From Prochlorococcus sp. AG-355-I20 (lineage in GTDB: Bacteria; Cyanobacteriota; Cyanobacteriia; PCC-6307; Cyanobiaceae), in NCBI GenBank assembly GCA_003280895.1, contig QCDM01000006.1, positions 1 through 63,073 on the forward strand: 63,073 bases of DNA, read 5' to 3'. Below are positions 14,730-20,055 of this stretch, in pieces. A program made the translations under genes and the position numbers. A model generated the notes under the pieces. The model ran no database searches and was not told the DNA's origin. It was given only the letters and a program-made list of their open reading frames with translations. The number at the start of each line of letters is the position of its first letter. Position 1 is the first letter of the stretch.

Positions 14730-15017
14730 AATTATTCGAAATAGATTTATATCTACAAACTAATTATTCCTGAATGGTAATTGATGTAGTGTTTCCTACC
14801 TAAATTATCTTTTTTCTAAAAATTTTATTTTTAATTTATTTTTCATATTTAATATTAGAAATTTAAGAAAAAAACTATTTTTTAGATCTTTAGTTTGGAT
14901 GAGAAATTCAAAAAAGAAATTAAATTATGTATATTAGGTAACCGCTTTTTTGTGAGTATTATTCAAAATAAGATTCCAACTATTTTTTTATGCAAAAAGA
15001 TTTAGATGAAAATTCTT

Positions 15018-15134
15018 ATGAAAAAAAGAATTGAAAATATAGAGAAAGGAAAATCTTATTTAAAAAATAATGGATTTTTTAGATCAAAATCTAGCTTATT
15101 TGTAGACATTCAAAAATTTATTTATAAAAGGTAG
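15018..15134 (+). CDS. Possible basic micro-protein, 38 aa
   Basis: MKKRIENIEKGKSYLKNNGF then FRSKSSLFVDIQKFIYKR. Very basic and uninterrupted, but composition is what AT-rich DNA gives by chance and no ribosome site is visible. It is the only frame worth noting in the gap 14730-15246, which otherwise shows nothing. Confidence 0.25.
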   Translation: MKKRIENIEKGKSYLKNNGFFRSKSSLFVDIQKFIYKR

Positions 15135-15246
15135 TTTAAAAAAATTTTTATTATTGTTTAATTAAATTATTTTATAAGCAAGCTTCCAGATAAAAGAAAG
15201 AAAAACTTGAAAAGGTTAGAAGCAATAAAGAATTTAAATTCTACTT

Positions 15247-15351
15247 CTAAATTAGTCCAAAGGTGCCTGCAGTGAAACCAACAGCGGCAAAGAATACGAA
15301 CTCAATCAAATCTCTTGGAGCAGAGTTCATAAATAAATTGATTTGAGTCAT
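15247..15351 (-). CDS. Membrane micro-protein, 34 aa (paralog of 18464)
   Basis: MTQINLFMNSAPRDLIEFVF then FAAVGFTAGTFGLI. The 37-aa protein at 18464 has the same layout (LFNSVPSSAKDLLEFGFF, GFTAGKVGLL), so these are diverged copies, which supports both as genes. One helix at the C-terminal half with a GFTAG motif. Unknown role. Confidence 0.65.
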   Translation of the reverse strand: MTQINLFMNSAPRDLIEFVFFAAVGFTAGTFGLI

Positions 15352-15355
15352 AATT

Positions 15356-15550
15356 TTATGACTTGAGAGAATCTTTTAATTCAAACTTTGAGGCTTTTTC
15401 AGCTTGACACTCAGTATCATTTTCAGCACATTTGATCTCTGCTTTTTTTTTCATGTGGCTGCTACAAGCTCCAGCCATAACTGGTAACCCTGATGTAGCT
15501 GTGAAACCAGTTAAACAAGCAAAGGCAATATAAGGAATAAGTCTTTTCAT
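15356..15550 (-). CDS. Exported Cys-containing small protein, 64 aa
   Basis: The signal peptide MKRLIPYIAFACLTGFTATS ends near LPVMAGA, giving a mature part of ~40 residues with Cys in ACSSHM, EIKCAEN and TECQAEK. It is Lys/Glu-rich and presumably periplasmic or lumenal with disulfides. It lies four bases upstream of the 34-aa gene at 15351, so they are likely cotranscribed. Confidence 0.65.
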   Translation of the reverse strand: MKRLIPYIAFACLTGFTATSGLPVMAGACSSHMKKKAEIKCAENDTECQAEKASKFELKDSLKS

Positions 15551-15754
15551 TTAATTGTTACTTTATGTAAAGTTATTATGTTACATAAAAATCTCAACTG
15601 TGAGTAGCTGATAATTTACGGAATTTAATTAAGTAATATTTATGATTCGACTTACAGATCAAGCTACTTTTAATTGACAGTCGATCTACATTAGAGAGTA
15701 GGTAACCCTCTTTTTTATAAGAGAAACAAATATAAAAGATCAGCTTTTTTCGAT

Positions 15755-15907
15755 ATGTCTGATGATTTTTTCTATCGAATTTCATTAATAGGATTTTTAA
15801 TTATTTTTAGCTCAATGGTATTTTTCCTAACGAAATATAGAGATAAAAAAGATAATACTATTAGGCAGACTTCTAATACTGAACTAATTAATTTTTTAAA
15901 GCTTTAA
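15755..15907 (+). CDS. Small membrane protein, 50 aa
   Basis: MSDDFFYRISLIGFLIIFSS continues MVFFLTKYRDKKDNT and a polar tail. One helix. The stop overlaps the next start by one base (TAATG), tying it to the 117-aa gene. An ORF on the opposite strand in this interval is a shadow. Confidence 0.55.
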   Translation: MSDDFFYRISLIGFLIIFSSMVFFLTKYRDKKDNTIRQTSNTELINFLKL

Positions 15908-16260
15908 TGCAACGATTTATAATTTCACCGTTATTTGCTTTATCTAGATTTTTTATAAATACTTACGGAATATTTTTAAAGTTTTTTCTTCAATTAAATG
16001 GTGGTTATTGGTCAAGAATTGGTTTAACCGAAAATATTACAGAGGAGAGAATTAAAAAAAGAAGATTATATATCTTACCTTTTTATATTCTTCTGGCTTT
16101 ATTGTTTGGATTACTATCTGCTCTCTATTGGTATTTGGTGATTTTATATGTACCACTTTCGATAGAAAGATTTTTAAGTCCATTGAATAAGAATATTGCT
16201 CCAATAATTGCTTTTGCTACTTTCTTTGGCTGGCTTTATATTCTTTGTAAAACAAAATAA
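15907..16260 (+). CDS. Three-helix membrane protein, 117 aa
   Basis: Hydrophobic segments at ~8-30, ~58-85 and ~97-113 are separated by a basic loop with ENITEERIKKRRLYILPFYI. The start overlaps the preceding stop. No family recognised; it may be a conserved picocyanobacterial membrane protein. Confidence 0.65.
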   Translation: MQRFIISPLFALSRFFINTYGIFLKFFLQLNGGYWSRIGLTENITEERIKKRRLYILPFYILLALLFGLLSALYWYLVILYVPLSIERFLSPLNKNIAPIIAFATFFGWLYILCKTK

Positions 16261-16297
16261 ACAAAGTATTATCTATCTGCAAAAGGCAAAAAGTACT

Positions 16298-16432
16298 TTA
16301 TTTAAAATCTTCTTTTGTTTGATTATCATTTTCCCTTCCCCAAGAGTCCTCATTTATGATATTTCTTTTTTGATAATCTAATGCGTTCATATTCTTGTCG
16401 AGTATGGCAAAAGGAGAATTAGTAAATTTCAT
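16298..16432 (-). CDS. Small polar protein, 44 aa
   Basis: MKFTNSPFAILDKNMNALDY then QKRNIINEDSWGRENDNQTK. Very rich in Asn and charged residues, with no membrane helix. It is downstream of the DUF4278 gene at 16488 on the same strand. Probably real on composition and its clean ATG with AAGGAGAA-type leader elsewhere absent, but not recognised. Confidence 0.45.
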   Translation of the reverse strand: MKFTNSPFAILDKNMNALDYQKRNIINEDSWGRENDNQTKEDFK

Positions 16433-16487
16433 AGCATAGTACCTCTAAAAAATGGTTTATTAAATAACTAATAGATATGAGATTTAT

Positions 16488-16589
16488 TTATCTCGAGTAA
16501 CTAGATCCTCTATAAATAAGCTTTATTGTTTTCTCTTCTTGGCTCTTGCAATATACGAAAGATTTGCCGTTAAAATACATGTTTACCAT
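16488..16589 (-). CDS. DUF4278-like micro-protein, 33 aa
   Basis: MVNMYFNGKSFVYCKSQEEK ends with LIYRGSSYSR. The YxGxxY and LxYRGxxY units match the cyanobacterial DUF4278 pattern. The second copy at 44710 has exactly the same length and ends LTYRGKTYTS. Both follow the same structured RNA, as expected for the peptide genes controlled by the downstream-peptide (glutamine-II) riboswitch. Confidence 0.75.
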   Translation of the reverse strand: MVNMYFNGKSFVYCKSQEEKTIKLIYRGSSYSR

Positions 16590-16594
16590 GATGC

Positions 16595-16668
16595 AGCTCC
16601 TGGGCTTGCTCAAGTCCCCGTCCTATGGCTTGAGTCGTACTGCGGTCTATCTAATGGTAGATCGGACG
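16595..16668 (-). ncRNA. Putative glutamine-II (downstream-peptide) riboswitch
   Basis: On the minus strand it runs from CGTCCG (16668) to GGAGCT (16595), six bases before the DUF4278 start. It shares with the copy at 44632 the conserved blocks CCGCA, CGACT-AAGCCAT and ACGGGGACTT, then CC and GGAGCT. The internal helix is CTCAAG/CTTGAG here and CTTAAG/CTTAAG there, a compensatory T-A to C-G change. Known biology: this RNA class senses glutamine and controls short ORFs in picocyanobacteria. Confidence 0.7.
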
Positions 16669-16740
16669 ATTTGGTAGCATTAACTACACTTCATTTATAG
16701 AGTATTTATACTTAGTTGTCAACTCTTTAAATTAAAATTC

Positions 16741-16923
16741 TCAGTCGCAATAGACTAAACAATGCTGCTTAGTTGGATGTTCCCTGCATTCTCTCTTCCA
16801 ATAGTCTTCAATTAAATGGTTATCTCTATCAAGATTTCTTGTTGTTTCTTCCATTCTGTTTCCGGCATAATTAAATGCTTTTAGGTATCTTGGAAGGATA
16901 GTGAATTGATTGAATAGTTTCAT
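16741..16923 (-). CDS. Small protein, 60 aa
   Basis: MKLFNQFTILPRYLKAFNYA, then NRMEETTRNLDRDNHLIEDY and WKRECREHPTKQHCLVYCD. The Cys/His-rich end (C, H, H, C, C) could bind a metal. Soluble and helical. TAGGAGG just upstream of the ATG is a strong ribosome binding site on this strand. Confidence 0.6.
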   Translation of the reverse strand: MKLFNQFTILPRYLKAFNYAGNRMEETTRNLDRDNHLIEDYWKRECREHPTKQHCLVYCD

Positions 16924-17039
16924 TTAGACCTCCTAGATCTATACCTATATTGTCCTCCTAACTTCTTGAAATTTATAGGGCGGTTAGAGGAACTATTAAG
17001 TACGGAAAAAGGGCTAAATTTTTTGACTATTATTGAATT

Positions 17040-17210
17040 TTTAGTCCTAGGATTAATATATGGTTGTCATGAGGCAGTTGCAGTGATACAACTGAAGCCA
17101 ACCATAAACTATTAGAGATCAACTGAAACTTAGAAAAAATAATCTAGGTAAATTAATAAGGGATTTGCCGTCCAGCATGAATAGCCCGCATCCAATCCCT
17201 ATTAATAAAT
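17040..17210 (+). ncRNA. Candidate structured RNA with two strong hairpins (strand uncertain)
   Basis: The 390-base gap 16924-17312 has no ORF. A nested hairpin pairs ATGGTTG (17060) with CAACCAT (17099) and inside it CAGTTG (17075) with CAACTG (17089). A second element pairs ATTAATA-A-GGGATT (17152) with AATCCCTATTAAT (17194), 13 base pairs with one bulge, enclosing a GC-rich 28-base loop. Such stems are rare in this AT-rich DNA. Neither is followed by a T-run, so the strand is a guess. Confidence 0.4.
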
Positions 17211-17312
17211 TATTTAGCTAAACCGAACCATGAAATAATCACAGCTATTTAAGGGAATATATTATTATTAAGTTGGAACGGGTTAAGAGCCTAATAATAA
17301 TTAATTACTTAA

Positions 17313-17522
17313 ATGAACAAGCACAAACACCTCGCTAAGAGGTACGTGTCTTTAATGGAGAGAGCTAGTAATTCTATTGGTAGGAAGGAAGCAATTTCTC
17401 TATTACATAAGGCAGAAAAAATTAGATTAAAAATGGCTAGCACCGAAGATTTAGAAGTTTTCTACCACTTAAATGATTCAGATCCTTATTTCGCTAGTTA
17501 TAGAAAGATCAAAAAAAAATGA
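17313..17522 (+). CDS. Small helical protein, 69 aa (paralog of the N-terminal half of 4880)
   Basis: LMERASNSIGRKEAISLLHK aligns with LKKASKANGRKETVSYLNR of the zinc-motif protein at 4880, sharing GRKE and a following helix ending IRLKM/IKSKI. Here the zinc part is replaced by an acidic-aromatic tail (EDLEVFYHLNDSDPYFASY). A short hairpin with T-run follows the stop at about 17536-17553. Confidence 0.65.
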   Translation: MNKHKHLAKRYVSLMERASNSIGRKEAISLLHKAEKIRLKMASTEDLEVFYHLNDSDPYFASYRKIKKK

Positions 17523-17594
17523 AAAATGTCTGAAGGTAAATATATACCTTTTTAACCTGGAGAATCCCCCCATCACCCCATCGAGAACTAATTG

Positions 17595-17643
17595 TTGACC
17601 AATAGCTAATTTAATTGCTATATATATTAGTACACTTGTACTA
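17595..17643 (+). promoter_or_regulatory. Promoter with consensus LexA box upstream of the Cys-rich gene
   Basis: TTGACC (17595), 18 bases, TATATA (17619), then the near-palindrome TAGTACACTTGTACTA (17628-17643). AGTACACTTGTACT fits RGTACNNNDGTWCB at every defined position. It ends 7 bases before the ATG at 17651, the same geometry as the boxes at 10855 and 13302. An ORF extension upstream through this region is therefore not real coding sequence. Confidence 0.75.
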
Positions 17644-17650
17644 TATTGTT

Positions 17651-17878
17651 ATGGAGGACTGGCAGGAATGGGACTATTTAGAGGAAGAGGTATTAACAAG
17701 AAAACGACGGAGGATATGTATTACTTGCAATCACTTCAGGTACAGCACGACAAGTTCTTGTGTCACCATCCTTACCTGTCCGTTTCATCAAAAGCTTATT
17801 CCTCAAGGAGATCATCTCATTAAGGGCTGTAGATATTGGAGAGAAAACAGTAGGATTTTTGCCCCAGAAGCGGCTTGA
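17651..17878 (+). CDS. Cys-rich small protein with CxxC, likely zinc-binding, 75 aa
   Basis: MEDWQEWDYLEEEVLTRKRR, then ICITCNHFRYSTTSSC, TCP, and PQGDHLIKGCRYW. Cys in CITC, TCP and KGC could hold one zinc. Its paralog at 10322 has UGA at the first Cys of CITC. The start at 17651 is chosen because the upstream frame runs through the promoter and LexA box. Damage-inducible expression and a regulatory or DNA-binding role are inferred only. Confidence 0.7.
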   Translation: MEDWQEWDYLEEEVLTRKRRRICITCNHFRYSTTSSCVTILTCPFHQKLIPQGDHLIKGCRYWRENSRIFAPEAA

Positions 17879-17971
17879 CAACAATATCTAGAATGATTTA
17901 ATTATTATACATTTATGTAACAGATATGTAGAGGTTATCTTAAATAGACAGGAATTTATATTAATTTCTTT

Positions 17972-17991
17972 ACATTAATTAATATTAATGT
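17972..17991. promoter_or_regulatory. 20-bp perfect palindrome upstream of the hli pair
   Basis: ACATTAAT, central TAAT, ATTAATGT form a perfect inverted repeat 34 bases before the hli start at 18025. Further TTACAT copies follow at about 17991 and 18001. The symmetry suggests a dimeric regulator site; the factor is unknown. Confidence 0.45.
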
Positions 17992-18024
17992 TACATTAGT
18001 TTACATAAATTACTCTTTATAAAA

Positions 18025-18132
18025 ATGACCCCTGAAGCAGAAAGATTTAACGGTTGGGCAGCAATGCTCGGTTTCGTTGCAGCTGTTGGCGCATACGTAA
18101 CAACTGGTCAAATTATTCCTGGTTGGTTCTAA
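18025..18132 (+). CDS. High-light-inducible protein, 35 aa
   Basis: The shortest Hli form: MTPEAERFNGWAAMLGFVAA then VGAYVTTGQIIPGWF. It has the ERFNGWAAMLGF chlorophyll-binding core and little else. The stop overlaps the next hli start (TAATG). First of a tight cluster running to 19099 that ends at a terminator, so co-expression under high light or stress is likely. Confidence 0.9.
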   Translation: MTPEAERFNGWAAMLGFVAAVGAYVTTGQIIPGWF

Positions 18133-18266
18133 TGACAAGCACAAAAACAGTTGAGAAGGAAAAGGTTGTAGCTGAGAAGCTTAACGGCAGATTTGCAATG
18201 ATGGGCTTTATTGCTCTTGTTGGGGCTTATCTAACAACAGGTCAAATTATTCCTGGCTTTGTTTAA
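18132..18266 (+). CDS. High-light-inducible protein, 44 aa
   Basis: MTSTKTVEKEKVVAEKLNGR followed by FAMMGFIALVGAYLTTGQII and PGFV. ExLNGRFAMMGF is the full chlorophyll-binding motif. It shares the GAYxTTGQIIPG end with its neighbour at 18025, indicating tandem duplication. Start and stop overlap both neighbours by one base. A longer upstream frame is only read-through of the first hli in another frame. Confidence 0.9.
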   Translation: MTSTKTVEKEKVVAEKLNGRFAMMGFIALVGAYLTTGQIIPGFV

Positions 18267-18448
18267 TGCTGGAGGCAGGAATTAACACTTGGATTAACAC
18301 TATACTTTTTCTTTTTATGCCAGTCATAACAGTATTTATTGTTAGTGCATTAATGTTGAGTGATTTGCCATGGAATGATGACGACGACGATGATGATGGC
18401 GGTGGAATAATCTCCCCGGTTTATAACTATGTTCCCAAAGGAGCTTAG
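18266..18448 (+). CDS. Membrane protein with poly-aspartate tail, 60 aa
   Basis: One helix (INTILFLFMPVITVFIVSAL) is followed by PWNDDDDDDDGGG and a polar end. Its start overlaps the second hli stop by one base, so it is part of the hli operon. The seven-Asp run could bind cations, but it may also be slippage of a GAY repeat. Function unknown. Confidence 0.65.
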   Translation: MLEAGINTWINTILFLFMPVITVFIVSALMLSDLPWNDDDDDDDGGGIISPVYNYVPKGA

Positions 18449-18463
18449 AGGATACATATCAAA

Positions 18464-18577
18464 ATGATTTTCATCTCATCTTTATTTAACTCAGTCCCTT
18501 CAAGTGCTAAAGACCTTTTAGAGTTTGGTTTCTTTCTTACTATGGGTTTTACAGCAGGAAAAGTAGGACTCTTATGA
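18464..18577 (+). CDS. Membrane micro-protein, 37 aa (paralog of 15247)
   Basis: MIFISSLFNSVPSSAKDLLE then FGFFLTMGFTAGKVGLL. Shares NS-P, DL-EF-FF and GFTAG with the 34-aa protein at 15247. The stop overlaps the next start as ATGA. It lies within the hli cluster, so a linked thylakoid role is possible. Confidence 0.6.
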   Translation: MIFISSLFNSVPSSAKDLLEFGFFLTMGFTAGKVGLL

Positions 18578-18660
18578 AAACATATCTAATTGCCATATCA
18601 CTATTTAGCATTGCAATAAAAACTACTGCGATAGCACCAAGTATTGCTTACGCACTATAA
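18574..18660 (+). CDS. Micro-protein resembling a signal peptide, 28 aa
   Basis: MKTYLIAISLFSIAIKTTAI then APSIAYAL. A basic start, hydrophobic core and AYA-L end look like a bare signal sequence. It is coupled to the previous gene by an ATGA overlap. It may be a membrane peptide in its own right or a truncated exported protein. Confidence 0.45.
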   Translation: MKTYLIAISLFSIAIKTTAIAPSIAYAL

Positions 18661-18695
18661 AAATTTAATCACTCTTATTAACGAACAATTAAAAA

Positions 18696-18824
18696 ATGGA
18701 AAACACAAAACAAACTTATTGGCAAAATGCCGAGAGAACCAATGGAAGAATGGCAATGATGGGTTTATTCGCATTGGTAGTAAACTACGGTCTTTTTGGC
18801 TGGATCATCCCAGGTATTTTTTAA
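18696..18824 (+). CDS. High-light-inducible protein, 42 aa
   Basis: MENTKQTYWQNAERTNGRMA followed by MMGLFALVVNYGLFGWIIPG. The AExTNGRxAMxG core and NYG-FGWIIPG end are like the larger hli at 9088 (NYGFFGWIIPG) rather than the 18025/18132 pair. One thylakoid helix. Confidence 0.9.
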   Translation: MENTKQTYWQNAERTNGRMAMMGLFALVVNYGLFGWIIPGIF

Positions 18825-18825
18825 A

Positions 18826-18915
18826 ATGAATGTAGACATTTTCTTAATCTCCTTCTTTACATATCTATTAGTGCCAGTGGTAATGATAGCTAAAGGAAAA
18901 AAAGCAACTAATTAA
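18826..18915 (+). CDS. Membrane micro-protein, 29 aa
   Basis: One base after the hli stop. MNVDIFLISFFTYLLVPVVM then IAKGKKATN: a single helix with a basic tail. Close packing in the hli cluster supports translation. Confidence 0.5.
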   Translation: MNVDIFLISFFTYLLVPVVMIAKGKKATN

Positions 18916-18919
18916 AAAA

Positions 18920-19099
18920 ATGAATTTAGGTATTCTTTTTCTCCTAGTTAATGCAACTGTATCAATAACTTTATCCGAATTAGATTGGATTGCAGATCAT
19001 CAATTAGAATTTTCAAGGTTAGATATGGCACTAGTTTTAAAAATTGGTCGCCTTATGGATGAAGGAATAATAGAGCTTGATTGTAAATTGCCAGCATAA
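18920..19099 (+). CDS. Small protein, 59 aa
   Basis: MNLGILFLLVNATVSITLSE starts with a hydrophobic stretch that may be a signal or anchor. An acidic helical part follows (LDWIADHQLEFSRLDMALVL, then RLMDEGIIELDCKLPA). It is the last gene before the terminator at 19125. Confidence 0.55.
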   Translation: MNLGILFLLVNATVSITLSELDWIADHQLEFSRLDMALVLKIGRLMDEGIIELDCKLPA

Positions 19100-19124
19100 A
19101 TATTTAAAATTTAATCGTCATGAG

Positions 19125-19160
19125 AGCTTGCTTTTGAGTGATATAAGCAAGCTTTTTTTT
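19125..19160 (+). terminator. Intrinsic terminator closing the hli cluster
   Basis: AGCTTGCTT (19125) pairs perfectly with AAGCAAGCT (19145) and is followed by TTTTTTT. It follows the last ORF of the 18025-19099 run, supporting a single rightward transcription unit for the hli genes and their small neighbours. Confidence 0.85.
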
Positions 19161-19348
19161 GTTTTCTATCTGTGATGAGTTTGTTCATAAAAAAACGGTC
19201 TACTTGCCCCTTAGTTGAGATTAAATATCAATTAAAAGTAGCTTGATATGTCAGTTGAATCATAAATATGACTAGCACTCTCAATTAATGGTTTGACTTC
19301 TCGATCTTTAAACATAGCTTCTATCATTAAAATAAATACAAACTTCTA

Positions 19349-19531
19349 ATGAAATCTCTTCTTGCAAGTAATAGATCAAAAGCCATATTAGGTATTGGAA
19401 TATTAGCTATTGGTATTGGTGCGATATCAAAAAAAGTTATCAGCTACCCCTCAGGAGGATGCATGAAAGGAGCTCAAGAAATGACCTTTAATTTGAATAA
19501 ATCCATTCTCAATAAGTCCTGGATAAGCTGA
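19349..19531 (+). CDS. Possible small membrane protein, 60 aa
   Basis: MKSLLASNRSKAILGIGILA continues IGIGAISKKVISYPSGGC and a polar tail with MKGAQEMTF. A glycine/isoleucine-rich helix is plausible for a membrane segment. No homolog or clear ribosome site is seen. The flanking stretch 19161-19348 shows nothing. Confidence 0.4.
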   Translation: MKSLLASNRSKAILGIGILAIGIGAISKKVISYPSGGCMKGAQEMTFNLNKSILNKSWIS

Positions 19532-19552
19532 ATCTGAAAAATTAAATATGGA

Positions 19553-19620
19553 TGCCTTACCAAACTTTAGCTTCAAATAGCTACTATAACTATAATTACA
19601 GCCCCCATACTGGTAAGGCA
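19553..19620. repeat. Inverted pair of a 9-base repeat (TGCCTTACC / GGTAAGGCA)
   Basis: TGCCTTACC at 19553 and GGTAAGGCA at 19612 could form a long-looped stem. They belong to the same sequence family as the direct tandem array at 19748. Confidence 0.5.
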
Positions 19621-19747
19621 CGCATAAGCTTTTTCACCTTGGAAAAGCTATAAAACATCTCAAATATCTTTAATTCAAGCTTCCTGTGATCTGTCACTAT
19701 ATATAGAAAGTGTAATTATAACTTACTTTATTTCAATTTATTAATTT

Positions 19748-19799
19748 GGTAAGGCACACTGGTAAGGCAGTTTGGTAAGGCACGCTGGTAAGGCACCCT
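19748..19799. repeat. Four tandem 13-bp repeats with GGTAAGGCA core
   Basis: GGTAAGGCA starts at 19748, 19761, 19774 and 19787, exactly 13 bases apart, with tails CACT, GTTT, CGCT and CCCT-like. The array lies just beyond the 6S RNA terminator. Spacing and conservation are iteron-like; it could bind a protein in phase or be a decayed mobile-element end. Confidence 0.75.
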
Positions 19800-19810
19800 A
19801 ATAATAGTAA

Positions 19811-19857
19811 TAAAAAGACCCCTCAAAAACCGTTGATATAACAAGCTTTTAAGAGGT
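19811..19857 (-). terminator. Intrinsic terminator after the 6S RNA
   Basis: On the minus strand ACCTCTTAAAA pairs with TTTTTGAGGGGT (two G-T pairs) and is followed by CTTTTTA. It would end a leftward transcript through purK and the 6S RNA. Confidence 0.6.
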
Positions 19858-20035
19858 TTACCGGATCCCCGTCAGTTCTCTGCTGCATCGACCTGGAAAT
19901 GCCAGAAGAGGATTCAAAGTGGGCTTTCGTTTCCGATTACAAGATCGGTTTACTACCGCATCACGACAGACTCCTCATGTCGAAAGAGAGTCAGATCAGA
20001 GCACATAAAGAAGAACATAACCAAAGATCCAGTAA
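19858..20035 (-). ncRNA. ssaA: 6S RNA (6Sa), downstream of purK
   Basis: A 178-base segment, GC-richer than its surroundings. Its ends form a 10-base-pair closing stem (TTACTGGATC with GATCCGGTAA, one G-T). Internal hairpins include CGACA/TGTCG, CCGAT/ATCGG and CTGG/CCAG, giving the long, interrupted rod typical of 6S RNA. Its size fits cyanobacterial 6S RNA, and linkage to purK is a known feature of that gene in Synechococcus and Prochlorococcus. The strand follows purK and the terminator. An ORF on the plus strand here is spurious. Confidence 0.65.
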
Positions 20036-20055
20036 TTTAACTCTAACTTATTTTT

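Noticed and set aside
15594..15785. 63-codon minus-strand ORF
   Set aside because: Overlaps the better-supported 50-aa membrane gene at 15755 and contains the hairpin repeat box at 15674; composition is not protein-like.
18054..18131. Upstream extension of the second hli gene
   Set aside because: It reads the first hli gene in a wrong frame; the ATG at 18132, overlapping the first hli stop, is the natural start.
19748..19799. Tandem repeats considered as a CRISPR array
   Set aside because: Units are only 13 bases long with 4-base variable parts and no cas genes are near; this is an ordinary tandem array.
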